A stretch of DNA of 64,000 nt from positions 124,001 through 188,000 of the forward strand of contig NZ_JAHKPD010000012.1 of NCBI RefSeq assembly GCF_018860245.1, in the 5' to 3' direction. Positions within the stretch are counted from its first letter, which is position 1, and each line of letters opens with the position of its first letter. Both the position numbers and the translations under genes were made by a program. The DNA is from Pseudotamlana agarivorans (GTDB taxonomy: Bacteria; Bacteroidota; Bacteroidia; Flavobacteriales; Flavobacteriaceae). The notes beneath the pieces are model-generated. The model was not told where the DNA came from. It was given only the letters and a program-made list of their open reading frames with translations, and searched no databases. Positions 45,644-54,519 of the stretch are shown piece by piece.

Positions 45644-48600
45644 CTAAGAAGCGATTTTTTCGGTGGTAGCAACACGGTCTTTAAACAACCACATTTTAAA
45701 TCGTGTTATTAAATAGAACAACACCGGAACTACAATTAATGTTAAGAACGTTGCGATTAGTAATCCGTAAATTACGGTCCAAGCTAAAGGCCCCCAGAAG
45801 ACCACGTTATCTCCTCCCATGTAAATATGTGCATTGAATTCATTTACCAAAGTAAAGAAGTTAATGTTTAAACCAATGGCTAAAGGAATGAGTCCTAAAA
45901 TGGTTGTAATTGCCGTTAATAATACCGGACGTAAACGTGCTTTACCAGCGCGAACAATACATTCGTATAAATCATCAAGACTTAGGTAGGTATCATCATC
46001 TAAGTCTAATGCTAACTTTTTTCTATCGATAAGCAGTTGCGCATAATCTAGAAGTACCACCCCGTTGTTTACAACAATTCCGGCGAGTGAAATAATACCC
46101 ATCATGGTCATCATAATAACGAAAGCATCACCTGTGATTACGAGTCCGCCAAATACGCCAATAAAACTTAAGAAAATTGCCAACATGATAATTCCTGGTT
46201 TTGAAACCGAGTTGAATTGGAAAATTAATATGAAAAAGATAAGCGCTAAGCCTGTAAAAAAGGCACCCATTAAAAAGGCCATTTGCTTATTTTGTTCTTC
46301 AATTTGTCCTGTGTAATCAATTTTCACACCTTTAGGTAAGTTTTCAAAGGTTTTCATTTCTCTTTGAATTTGCCCAACAATCGCGGCGGCATCAGTAAAA
46401 CCTGGAGATAAGGCAGAATACACTGTAACTACACGCTTGGTGTCCTTGTGTTTAATGGCATTATACCCCGATGTGTTATTTTGTTTGGCAACGGCAGATA
46501 CTGGAATCTCCTTAATCTTCCCTGTATTATCTCTAAAGGTAATTTTCTGATTAAAAATGGCGCTCGTATTATATCTATTTGCTTCATTAAAACGCACATA
46601 AATATCAAAATCGTCACCATCTTCTTTGTAAACACCAGCTTTACTACCAAAAATAGAATTACGTAACTGACTTCCAACTTGACTCGCGCTTATTCCTAAT
46701 TCTCCAGATTTGGCACGATCGACTTCCACCATCATGGTTGGTTTGTCTTTGTTTACATCAATTTTTAATTCATCAATACCAGCGATGTTTTTTTCATTGA
46801 TAAAGTCACGCATGTTTTCCGCCACACCGATAAGTTGTGCATAATCATCACCTTCAATTTCAATGTTTATAGGCGAACCAGCTGGTGGCCCATTTTGGTC
46901 CTTTTCAACAGAAATTAATATACCAGGATAAATACCCACTAAAGCTGTTTGTACTTTTTGACGCAGTAATTCACTATCGGCTCCTTTACGGTATTTATAT
47001 TCACGCATGGAAGCAGTAATCTTTGCTTTATGAGGCATTTCGGCAGCCGAACCGCCATCGGTTTGAGGATTACCAGCGCCTTCACCTACCTGAGAAACGG
47101 CACTTTCAACTAAAAAGTTATAGTCGCCTTCCTTGTACATATTATCATCTAAAACATCATATACCTTTTTCTCAATTTCTTTAGTAATGGCATTGGTTTT
47201 CTCGATATCGGTACCTTCAGGATATTCAATATAAACAATAATCTGATTTGGTTTATTATCTGGAAAAAACTCCACTTTAGTACGTTGCGACGCTAGAGAG
47301 GCTCCAAAAGCCATAAACGCAATAATTAATAACACAAAGGTTGTTATCGTAATAAAAGCAGGCCATTTTTTGCTTAATGCACGACGCAGCTCACGTTCAT
47401 ACCAGTTTTCAAGTTTTACTAATGTTTTTGTTTGAAATCTGTTAGCCATTTTTCTTAATAGCAACCTGTAAACCCAAAGCATGATAGCTGTAAAAATCAT
47501 GAGTCCACCTAAGCCTCTGTAGGCACCACCAAATATTATAATAAGTAATCCAATTACCGAAACGATACTGGTTATAGTGATGATGTTTTTTATAGGCATG
47601 TCCTTGTCTTCGGTGGTCATGAATTTAGAAACCAATACCGAGTTGAAGAAAATAGCGACAATTAAAGAGGATCCTAAAACGGTTGATAGTGTAATAGGTA
47701 ATAGCATCATAAATTGTCCCATAACACCTGGCCAAAGTCCTAATGGAATAAAGGCAGCTACGGTTGTTGCTGTAGAAATAATGATTGGAAAGGCGATTTC
47801 ACCAATACCTACTTTGGCGGCCTCCTTTCTACTCATGCCTTCTTCATCCATTAAACGGTAAACGTTTTCAACAACTACAATACCATTGTCTACCAGCATT
47901 CCTAGACCCATAATTAATCCGAAAAGGATCATGGTATTTAAAGTGTAGCCTAATATATTTAAAATCATTAAAGACATAAACATCGACATGGGTATGGCGA
48001 AACCTACGAATAAGGCATTTTTAAAGCCTAAGAAAAACATAAGTACTGTAACAACAAGTATAATACCGAATATGATATTATTTACCAGATCGTCTACCTG
48101 TCCAATTGTTACCGACGATTGGTCATTGGCTATGGTCACATCTAAATCTGATGGAAAAACATTTTCTTTGGTATCTGCAACAATTTGTCTGATTTGCTCG
48201 GCAGCATCAACCATGTTTTTTCCAGCACGTTTTTTAACATCTAACATGACTACACGATGGCCGAATTCACGAGCATATGTCGTTCTGTCTTTTTCTTTAA
48301 ACGAAACCTTGGCAATGTCTTTTAAATAAATAGGGTTGCCGTTGTCTGATTTTATTACGAAATTATTTAGTTCATGAGGATCGGTAACCTCACCTAAAAT
48401 ACGTATGGTTCTTCGTTGTCCACTAGAAATTAAATTCCCAGCCGACATGGTTACGTTTCCGCCACGAATGGCATTAATAACATCAGAGAAGCTTACTTGG
48501 GCAGCCATCATTTGGTAGATGTCTACAGCGACTTCAACTTCTTTGTCTTGAGCGCCACGAATGTCTACCTGTTTTATTTCCTGAAGGTCTTCAATTTCAT

Positions 48601-49132
48601 CTTGAAGGTATTCACCAAAATCTTTTAACTTTTCAACGGGATAATCCCCAGAAATATTAATGTTAAGGATAGGCATTTCTTCCGATAGGTTTAAATCGAA
48701 AACGTTAGGTTCTACTTTAGCATCATTAAAAGTGGGCCAATCTTCACTTGCGGTTTCAGAATCTATTTCATCTTTCACTTTTTGTTTAGCCGCTTCCACT
48801 GTTATTTTCTCATCAAATTCTACGATAACCATAGAATAATCTTCTTGAGAGGTAGACGTAATTTCAACCACATTACTAATGGTTTTTAACTGGTCTTCTA
48901 GTGGGTCTGTAATCAGTTTTTCGATATCTTCGGCGGTATTTCCCGGATAAACAGAACTCACATAAATCTTGGTTTCTTTTACCTCTGGGAAATTTTCACG
49001 GGGCATGTTGTAATAGGCGGTAATTCCTAAGTAGAAAATTACGGCCATAATCACATAAATCGTGGTTTTGTTATTAATTGCCCACGACGACATTCCAAAT
49101 TCCTTGTCGATTTTCTTTTTTTGTTTTGTCAT
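45644..49132 (-). CDS. RND-family efflux permease
   Basis: 1162 residues, about 120 more than AcrB. It has the twelve-helix RND plan with two large periplasmic loops (PRENFPEVKETKIYVSSVYPGNTAEDIE, first porter repeat). The proton-relay region of TM4 reads GLIMGLGMLVDNGIVVVENV: the first Asp of the usual pair is kept and the second is Asn. Between TM6 and the second half is an unusual insert with two extra hydrophobic segments (IITITSIVSVIGLLIIIFGG and GGLMIFTAIMLWVYRLLL). The substrate is not evident. It is the last gene of the TetR-TolC-adaptor-RND operon, 9 bp after the adaptor gene. The whole pump should span both membranes. Confidence 0.92.
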   Translation of the reverse strand: MTKQKKKIDKEFGMSSWAINNKTTIYVIMAVIFYLGITAYYNMPRENFPEVKETKIYVSSVYPGNTAEDIEKLITDPLEDQLKTISNVVEITSTSQEDYSMVIVEFDEKITVEAAKQKVKDEIDSETASEDWPTFNDAKVEPNVFDLNLSEEMPILNINISGDYPVEKLKDFGEYLQDEIEDLQEIKQVDIRGAQDKEVEVAVDIYQMMAAQVSFSDVINAIRGGNVTMSAGNLISSGQRRTIRILGEVTDPHELNNFVIKSDNGNPIYLKDIAKVSFKEKDRTTYAREFGHRVVMLDVKKRAGKNMVDAAEQIRQIVADTKENVFPSDLDVTIANDQSSVTIGQVDDLVNNIIFGIILVVTVLMFFLGFKNALFVGFAIPMSMFMSLMILNILGYTLNTMILFGLIMGLGMLVDNGIVVVENVYRLMDEEGMSRKEAAKVGIGEIAFPIIISTATTVAAFIPLGLWPGVMGQFMMLLPITLSTVLGSSLIVAIFFNSVLVSKFMTTEDKDMPIKNIITITSIVSVIGLLIIIFGGAYRGLGGLMIFTAIMLWVYRLLLRKMANRFQTKTLVKLENWYERELRRALSKKWPAFITITTFVLLIIAFMAFGASLASQRTKVEFFPDNKPNQIIVYIEYPEGTDIEKTNAITKEIEKKVYDVLDDNMYKEGDYNFLVESAVSQVGEGAGNPQTDGGSAAEMPHKAKITASMREYKYRKGADSELLRQKVQTALVGIYPGILISVEKDQNGPPAGSPINIEIEGDDYAQLIGVAENMRDFINEKNIAGIDELKIDVNKDKPTMMVEVDRAKSGELGISASQVGSQLRNSIFGSKAGVYKEDGDDFDIYVRFNEANRYNTSAIFNQKITFRDNTGKIKEIPVSAVAKQNNTSGYNAIKHKDTKRVVTVYSALSPGFTDAAAIVGQIQREMKTFENLPKGVKIDYTGQIEEQNKQMAFLMGAFFTGLALIFFILIFQFNSVSKPGIIMLAIFLSFIGVFGGLVITGDAFVIMMTMMGIISLAGIVVNNGVVLLDYAQLLIDRKKLALDLDDDTYLSLDDLYECIVRAGKARLRPVLLTAITTILGLIPLAIGLNINFFTLVNEFNAHIYMGGDNVVFWGPLAWTVIYGLLIATFLTLIVVPVLFYLITRFKMWLFKDRVATTEKIAS

Positions 49133-49141
49133 GATTAAGGC

Positions 49142-50308
49142 TTAATAATTAATAACTTTTACCGTTTGCCCGTTTCTAACACTACGTGCGCCTTCATTGA
49201 TAATTTCGGCACTGGCTTCTATTCCACTTAATACTTCGATGATATCGCCTTGTGTTTTACCCGTTGTAATAATCACGCGTTCTGCAATGGCTTCAGATGT
49301 GTTGCTTTTATTTTTAACCACATAAATGTATTGCTCACCTTTTGCGTTTTCAGAAATAATACTCAATGGAATTAATACCGCGTTTTTACTAGAATAGTCA
49401 TTAATTTTAAGCTTAGCTGTTAAGTTTGGCTTGATGCTTTTATCTTTATTAGGTACGGCAATCTCAACTTTAAAAGTACGGTTGGCAGGATTAATATAGT
49501 TACTGGCTTGACGTACTTTGGTGTCTACAACAGTGCCTAAAATTGGAAATTCTACTTTTACCTTTTTACCTTTAACAACATCTGTAATATAGTTTTCAGG
49601 AACTTCAGTTTCTATATACATGTCACTTAAGTTTACGATTCGCATTAACTGCGATTGTCCAGGCATAACAACACTACCTTGGTCTGTTATAATATCATCT
49701 ATTACGCCAGAGAAAGGTGCTCTAATGGTTGTTTTTGATAATTGTGTTTTTAACTGATTTACAGCTTGCTCTTGTGCTTCAAAACTAGATTTTGCTTGAA
49801 GGAATTGAATTTCACTTCCAATTTTTTGATCCCAAAGACGTTTTTGACGTTCGAAGGTGGTTTGCGCCAAAGCCAATTGAATTTCCATTTGAGAGACTTG
49901 CTGGTTTAATCCGCCATCATCAATTTTAGCTAAAGTTTGGCCTTTAGAAACATGTTGTCCTTCCTTAACATAAACCCTTTGAAGGATACCTGAAGTTTCT
50001 GGAGTGATGACAATGTTTTGATTTGTATGAACGCTACCATGTAATTCTAAATAATGAATGAAATTTTCTGTTTTCGCTTTAACTGTAGTGACTAAAGGTA
50101 GTTTTTTAGAATCGTCTAATTCTTCAATTTTTTCATCAATTAATTTGATTTGATCGCTTAATTCAATTTTTTGATTTTCTAAAGCAATACGTTTTGTGCG
50201 TATGGTTTCTAAATTGCCTTCAGCTAATATTTGCTCTACAGATTGCTCTTTGCCTCCGCAGGAAATTAAAAGAAAAGTAAAAGCGGTGATAGTATATATA
50301 TGTTTCAT
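49142..50308 (-). CDS. Periplasmic adaptor (membrane-fusion) lipoprotein of the RND pump
   Basis: 388 residues. A lipoprotein signal (IYTITAFTFLLISCGGK) is followed by an unusual N-terminal helical stretch (IRTKRIALENQKIELSDQIKLIDEKIEELDDSK), then the lipoyl half-motif (VTPETSGILQRVYVKEGQHVSKGQTLAKIDD), a coiled-coil hairpin (about 140-190), the second lipoyl half (TTIRAPFSGVIDDIITDQGSVV) and beta-barrel domains. It links the permease to the TolC-like channel. Ten bases separate it from the tolC gene. An intact MFP of the HlyD/AcrA class. Confidence 0.92.
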   Translation of the reverse strand: MKHIYTITAFTFLLISCGGKEQSVEQILAEGNLETIRTKRIALENQKIELSDQIKLIDEKIEELDDSKKLPLVTTVKAKTENFIHYLELHGSVHTNQNIVITPETSGILQRVYVKEGQHVSKGQTLAKIDDGGLNQQVSQMEIQLALAQTTFERQKRLWDQKIGSEIQFLQAKSSFEAQEQAVNQLKTQLSKTTIRAPFSGVIDDIITDQGSVVMPGQSQLMRIVNLSDMYIETEVPENYITDVVKGKKVKVEFPILGTVVDTKVRQASNYINPANRTFKVEIAVPNKDKSIKPNLTAKLKINDYSSKNAVLIPLSIISENAKGEQYIYVVKNKSNTSEAIAERVIITTGKTQGDIIEVLSGIEASAEIINEGARSVRNGQTVKVINY

Positions 50309-50318
50309 GTTATGTTGT

Positions 50319-51662
50319 TTAGAGTTGTGTAGTATTTAAAATGGCGTCTAATTCTGCTTTTTTGTTGATAATGTCTATCATGGCTTGTAGATATTCTTGC
50401 TGTGCTTGGTACAATTGCATTTGTGCTTGACGCAAGTCAAAACTTGAAGCAATACCTTCAAAGAATTTAGTTTCATTCTTACGTTCTATACTTTCGGCTA
50501 GATTTAAATTTTGCTTTTTATTGGCATAATCTTCAATGGCAAATTGATATTCACTTTTTGCTGTTGAGATTTGAAGCTTCAGTTGTTGTTCGGTATCAAT
50601 TAAGGTTTCATGGGCTTTTTCTAAATCAATACGGGCTTGTTGCGTGGCAGCCGATCGCCCTAATGAACTAAAAATCGGAATGTTTAAACTCACACCAAAC
50701 ATCGATGAGGCGTACCATTTTTGATCACTTCTTGTAAATCCGAAATTTTCGTTAAAGGCACTGTATCCGCCGTTAACAAAGGCGCTAAGTGTTGGCATGC
50801 CTTTACTCATGGCCAGTTTTACAAATAAGTCTTTACTTTCAACATCATTTTCGGCAATGAGGTAATCAATGGTGTTTTCAACGCTGTCATCTGCAGCTAA
50901 GGCTTCGAGTGAGGTGTATTGAAGGCTTAACATTTCAAGGTTGTCTGTAAGTATGATCTTAGAATTAAGGTCTATGCCTAAGGTGATGTTAAGCATTTGG
51001 TGAGCTAGTATTTTGAGTCGTTTCACATTGTTTAAATCACTAATTAAACTTGATAATGAAATCTTTATTTGCTCTAAACTTTCTTCTTCTTCTAATCCGT
51101 TTTCATACGTCTTTTGGATCTCGATTAAGTTTGATTCTAAGATTGCTCTGTTGCTTTCTATAATTTTTAAACTTTCATTCGTTACCAAAACGTTGCCGTA
51201 GGCATTAATAACCGCTTTTCTTACTTCAAGGTCGGTTTTGATTTTTGCGTTTTGGGAAATCTCTAAATAAACTTTAGAGGCTTGTAACCCTACAAGGTAT
51301 GACCCATCGAATAGCAATTGACGTAAAGTTGCCGTAGCGCCAATGTTTTGTTTTTGGCTAAACTCCACGGGTATAAAAGTGCCTGGAGGGCCTCCTGTAA
51401 TTTCTGCAGGAAGCAGAGACACTTGTTGTTTTAGCCAGTTTTGGTAGTCTACCGCCGCATCTATTTGTGGTAAACCTGTAGCTGTAGTTTCCCATTTTTT
51501 TTCTTCAGCCATTTTTATATCACGAGACGCATTTTTGGCGGTTCTATTATGAATTAAGGCGTAGTCAATGGCCTCCTGTAAGCTAAAGGATGTGGGAACT
51601 TCTTGAGCGAAGGCCACCATACTTAAGCATAAACTAAAGAGTGTAATTAGTTTGTTTTTCAT
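50319..51662 (-). CDS. TolC-family outer-membrane efflux channel
   Basis: 447 residues with a signal peptide (MKNKLITLFSLCLSMVAFAQ). It has the two internal repeats of TolC proteins (SLQEAIDYALIHNRTAKNASRDIKMAEEKKWETTATGLPQIDAAVDYQNW, and later ARIDLEKAHETLIDTEQQLKLQISTAKSEYQFAIEDY with FEGIASSFDLRQAQMQLYQAQQEYLQAMIDIINKKAELD). It forms the outer duct of the pump. Its ATG overlaps the last base of the TetR gene, so the four genes form one transcript. Confidence 0.92.
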   Translation of the reverse strand: MKNKLITLFSLCLSMVAFAQEVPTSFSLQEAIDYALIHNRTAKNASRDIKMAEEKKWETTATGLPQIDAAVDYQNWLKQQVSLLPAEITGGPPGTFIPVEFSQKQNIGATATLRQLLFDGSYLVGLQASKVYLEISQNAKIKTDLEVRKAVINAYGNVLVTNESLKIIESNRAILESNLIEIQKTYENGLEEEESLEQIKISLSSLISDLNNVKRLKILAHQMLNITLGIDLNSKIILTDNLEMLSLQYTSLEALAADDSVENTIDYLIAENDVESKDLFVKLAMSKGMPTLSAFVNGGYSAFNENFGFTRSDQKWYASSMFGVSLNIPIFSSLGRSAATQQARIDLEKAHETLIDTEQQLKLQISTAKSEYQFAIEDYANKKQNLNLAESIERKNETKFFEGIASSFDLRQAQMQLYQAQQEYLQAMIDIINKKAELDAILNTTQL

Positions 51663-52270
51663 TATTCGTTGTTAATTGTTGTGTTCTTTTTATTTAAAAA
51701 ATCTAAACCTAAAGGTGTACAGATGCCGCGTAAATGGTATTCTAAATAATTGTCTAGTAATTGTTTTAGGTTAAATTGTTTGACAGGAAAAACATCCTCA
51801 TCCTTGAGGGCACCCAGTGAACTAAAGTAGATTCTAGAAATAAAATCAACATCTAAGTCTTTTCTGTATAATCCAACCAAAATACCTCTGTTTAAATTAT
51901 CAGTGACACAGTCTTGCATCACTTCAAATTGTTTTTTTCTAAGTAGGTTGTGGATACGTGGATAGTATTTTTTTAATTGGAAATCTGGAGATTCTTTTAA
52001 ATTACTCATGTATGAAGAAATGAACTCTTTAATTTTTATAAGTTCTTCTACTGGATTGGCATTTAAACAAACAATATCATTTATGGACATTGAAATACAT
52101 TCGAACTTATAAATAGCTGCGGCTTCTATAAGTTTTGTTTTGGTATCAAAATAATTATAAATGGTCTTTTTAGAAATGCCCATTTCATTCGCAATATCGT
52201 CCATAGTCACACTCTTAAACCCTAGGTTTAAGAATAACTCAGACGATTTGATAATAATTTTATCTTTCAT
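51662..52270 (-). CDS. TetR-family repressor of the efflux operon
   Basis: 202 residues. The N-terminal helix-turn-helix is typical (IIIKSSELFLNLGFKSVTMDDIANEMGISKKTIYNYFDTKTKLIEAAAIYKF, about 4-55), and the C-terminal ligand domain is diverged. It is the first gene of the operon and is translationally coupled to tolC. A perfect inverted repeat covers its promoter, so it very likely represses its own operon and releases on binding a pump substrate. Confidence 0.93.
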   Translation of the reverse strand: MKDKIIIKSSELFLNLGFKSVTMDDIANEMGISKKTIYNYFDTKTKLIEAAAIYKFECISMSINDIVCLNANPVEELIKIKEFISSYMSNLKESPDFQLKKYYPRIHNLLRKKQFEVMQDCVTDNLNRGILVGLYRKDLDVDFISRIYFSSLGALKDEDVFPVKQFNLKQLLDNYLEYHLRGICTPLGLDFLNKKNTTINNE

Positions 52271-52288
52271 TCATGTTCAAATTCGATG

Positions 52289-52319
52289 CAAATATAGCTA
52301 TGGAAACTTTAAAAACAAA
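52289..52319 (-). promoter_or_regulatory. Promoter of the tetR-tolC-mfp-rnd operon
   Basis: On the minus strand TTTG (52316-52319), exactly 19 nt, then TATATTTG (52289-52296). This is a full consensus match and lies 18 nt before the tetR ATG. Confidence 0.8.
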
Positions 52320-52333
52320 TAAAGTTTCCATAG
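52298..52333. promoter_or_regulatory. Palindromic TetR operator
   Basis: CTATGGAAACTTTA (52298-52311) and TAAAGTTTCCATAG (52320-52333) form a perfect 14-bp inverted repeat with an 8-bp spacer. The spacer contains the -33 TTTG, and the left arm fills the -33/-7 interval, so bound repressor would block RNA polymerase. The right side may also affect the divergent polyprenyl synthase gene. Confidence 0.82.
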
Positions 52334-52404
52334 TTTTAAAGTTAATTTAATAGTAATTTCACATGGATACTTCATAATACGACGAATTCGTTTATTTTTG
52401 CCCG

Positions 52405-53379
52405 ATGCTTTCCATAGAAAAATACCAAGAGGAGTTTGTAACATTCCTAAAAGATTATTCATTTGTTAAAGAGCCTAAAGGACTTTATCAACCTATAGAG
52501 TACATTCTAAACTTAGGCGGAAAACGTTTAAGGCCCGTACTCACTTTAATGACGGCTAACATTTTTAGCAGCGACTACAAAAACGCGCTTAATGCGGCTT
52601 TGAGTATTGAAGTTTTTCATAATTTCTCCTTAGTTCATGATGATATTATGGACGATGCGCCTTTAAGAAGAGGTGAGGAAACCGTGCATGAAAAATGGGA
52701 TACCAATACGGGGATTCTTTCTGGAGATGCCATGCTCATTATGGCGTATCAGCTTTTTGAAACTTATGATCCAGAAGTTTTTCTAGCTTTAGCTAAATTA
52801 TTTAGTAAAACGGCTTTAGAAGTTTGCGAAGGTCAGCAATACGATATCGATTTTGAAACTAGAAACGATGTAACCATTGCAGAGTATTTGAAAATGATTG
52901 AATACAAAACGGCTGTATTAGTTGGTGCAGCGATGAAAATGGGCGCTATTGTGGCTCATGCTTCAGAAGAAGACCAAACAGGTATTTACGATTTTGGTAG
53001 GTATTTAGGTATTGCATTTCAATTACAGGACGATTATTTAGATGCTTTTGGCGACCCTAAAACATTCGGAAAACAAGTTGGTGGTGATATTATTGAAAAT
53101 AAAAAAACGTATTTGTATTTGAAAGCGTTAGAATTTTCAGCAGCTTCAGAAAAAGAAGAATTGCAAAAATTATTTGCTTCAACTGTAGAAGATTCCACAA
53201 CTAAAATTGAACGTGCCAAAACTATTTTTCAAACTTCAGGTTCCGCGGAAGCGACCAAAAAAGCTATTTTAGAGTATACCAACAAGGCTTTTGAGGTATT
53301 AGATGCCTTAAATATTTTGGAAGATAAAAAGGCGTTGTTGAAGGCGTTTGGAAACAATTTAATGAATAGAACGGTGTAA
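52405..53379 (+). CDS. Trans-polyprenyl diphosphate synthase
   Basis: 324 residues, the size of long-chain prenyl synthases. The two Asp-rich motifs are DDIMD (SLVHDDIMDDAPLRRG) and DDYLD (QLQDDYLDAFGD). The region LSIEVFHNFSLVHDD before the first motif has small and aromatic residues that set chain length, and a chain around C30 for menaquinone-6 would fit a flavobacterium; this is inference. It extends isoprenoid chains from IPP, whose synthesis starts with Dxs encoded at 38.6-40.4 kb. TATTTTTG (52393-52400) ends 4 nt before the ATG. Its stop overlaps the next gene by one base. Confidence 0.92.
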   Translation: MLSIEKYQEEFVTFLKDYSFVKEPKGLYQPIEYILNLGGKRLRPVLTLMTANIFSSDYKNALNAALSIEVFHNFSLVHDDIMDDAPLRRGEETVHEKWDTNTGILSGDAMLIMAYQLFETYDPEVFLALAKLFSKTALEVCEGQQYDIDFETRNDVTIAEYLKMIEYKTAVLVGAAMKMGAIVAHASEEDQTGIYDFGRYLGIAFQLQDDYLDAFGDPKTFGKQVGGDIIENKKTYLYLKALEFSAASEKEELQKLFASTVEDSTTKIERAKTIFQTSGSAEATKKAILEYTNKAFEVLDALNILEDKKALLKAFGNNLMNRTV

Positions 53380-53726
53380 TGCAGCTGCACAATACTTTTG
53401 AAACTTTAATTACCGAAGCCAATCAATTGGATTTGTATAAAAAGTTAATTCAACAACTTAACAAGGACTTCCTGCTGGCTAATGTGGATTTAGATTTTCA
53501 TGAAGATATTCTGCCAACCAGTTTGAAACTCTTGCTTCATGAAGCGGTTTACAAACTCATTCAAGAGAAATTTTCCGAATACTTGAACCTCCTTTATATT
53601 ATTGATGTTTCTGAAAAGCAAGTTAAAGCACTAGAAGGCGATGATACTGTAAAACTGGCTGAAGACGTGGCATTTTTAATTTTAAAGCGTGAATGGCAGA
53701 AGGTGTGGTATAAGAGTCATTATTGA
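53379..53726 (+). CDS. Conserved hypothetical protein coupled to prenyl synthase
   Basis: 115 residues, acidic and largely helical with no signal peptide or known motif (LYKKLIQQLNKDFLLANVDLDFHEDILPTSLKLLLHEAVYKLIQEKFSEYLNLLYIIDVSEKQVKALEGDD...). The start overlaps the prenyl synthase stop (TAATG), so it is translated from the same mRNA. The regular pattern and coupling argue for a real gene. I do not recognise a family. Confidence 0.7.
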   Translation: MQLHNTFETLITEANQLDLYKKLIQQLNKDFLLANVDLDFHEDILPTSLKLLLHEAVYKLIQEKFSEYLNLLYIIDVSEKQVKALEGDDTVKLAEDVAFLILKREWQKVWYKSHY

Positions 53727-54036
53727 CTGTTTTTTTTGACTATTGATTATTGGTTGAATTGAAAATTTTGACCGAAGACCAAAGACGGGTGACGGAAGAT
53801 TTGGGCTGACGTTGAGTTTTTCAACTTTGTCATTCAGAAGGAGGTACGACTGAAGAATCTTTTGCATGATGATTGCAATATTAGCGCTCGTTAACTTATG
53901 AATTTTAGCAGAATCTCAGGTCGAGTGCAGTCGAGAAGGTACATAAACCGTTTTTTGTTACTTATAAAATTTAATTAAGATAAACTTATCCGAATTAAAA
54001 AATATTCTTTACCTTTGTGGTGTAATCAGTTAGTAT
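53727..54036. repeat. Gap with dispersed repeats and the Rrf2 promoter
   Basis: It contains GACCGAAGACC words (about 53769-53785), the plus-strand copy of the 35-nt element (53829-53863) whose other five copies lie at 6.5-17.3 kb in the opposite orientation, and a palindrome TCGAGTGCAGTCGA (53921-53934). The last 60 bp hold the Rrf2 operator and TACCTTTG (54010-54017), a -7 box. No gene. Confidence 0.75.
53979..53998 (+). promoter_or_regulatory. Predicted Rrf2/NsrR-like operator at its own promoter
   Basis: GATAAACTTATCCGAATTAA. It begins with a perfect palindrome GATAA-AC-TTATC. 17 of 20 positions equal the site at 54492-54511 before the ric gene. It covers the -33 region relative to TACCTTTG at 54010-54017. 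Confidence 0.6.
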
Positions 54037-54471
54037 ATGTTTTCAAAAGCTTGTGAATATGGTATAAAAGCCGCGATTTTTATCGCGACACAATCGTATG
54101 AAGGCAAGCGTGTGAGTCCGAAAGCCATTTCAGAAGAAATAGACTCGCCACAAGCGTTTACAGCAAAAATTTTACAGGCTTTAGTGAGAAACGATTTGGT
54201 GACTTCGGTGAAAGGGGCCTATGGTGGTTTTGAAATTGATAGAAACCAGTTAAGTAGTATCAAATTATCGCAGGTGGTTAATGCTATTGATGGCGATAGT
54301 ATTTATAAGGGTTGTGGTTTAGGACTTCATAAATGTGATGCAAATCACCCCTGTTCCGTTCACGATAAATTTGTAGATATACGCGCTGGATTAAAAGATA
54401 TGTTAGAAAACACTTCTTTAGAAGAGTTAGCACTTAATATAAAATCTGGAGACGCCTTTTTGAAGGTTTAA
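54037..54471 (+). CDS. Rrf2-family regulator, NsrR-like
   Basis: 144 residues. The N-terminal winged helix (MFSKACEYGIKAAIFIA, SPKAISEEIDSPQAFTAKILQALVRNDLVTSVKGAYGGFEI) is typical of Rrf2. Three Cys in CGLGLHKCDANHPC (about 94-107) are placed to bind an Fe-S cluster, as in NsrR, which senses nitric oxide. The RIC gene follows 48 bp later, and both carry the same 20-bp motif in their promoters, so this protein most likely represses both until the cluster is damaged. No signal or membrane part; cytoplasmic. Confidence 0.88.
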   Translation: MFSKACEYGIKAAIFIATQSYEGKRVSPKAISEEIDSPQAFTAKILQALVRNDLVTSVKGAYGGFEIDRNQLSSIKLSQVVNAIDGDSIYKGCGLGLHKCDANHPCSVHDKFVDIRAGLKDMLENTSLEELALNIKSGDAFLKV

Positions 54472-54491
54472 AAAAATTTGAATATAAATAG

Positions 54492-54511
54492 GATAAATTT
54501 GTCCGAAATAA
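54492..54511 (+). promoter_or_regulatory. Predicted Rrf2 operator at the ric promoter
   Basis: GATAAATTTGTCCGAAATAA. It includes TAAATTTG (54494-54501), a good -7 box, so occupation would directly block the promoter. The ric ATG is at 54520. Three differences separate it from the site at 53979-53998. Confidence 0.6.
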
Positions 54512-54519
54512 GCAATATT

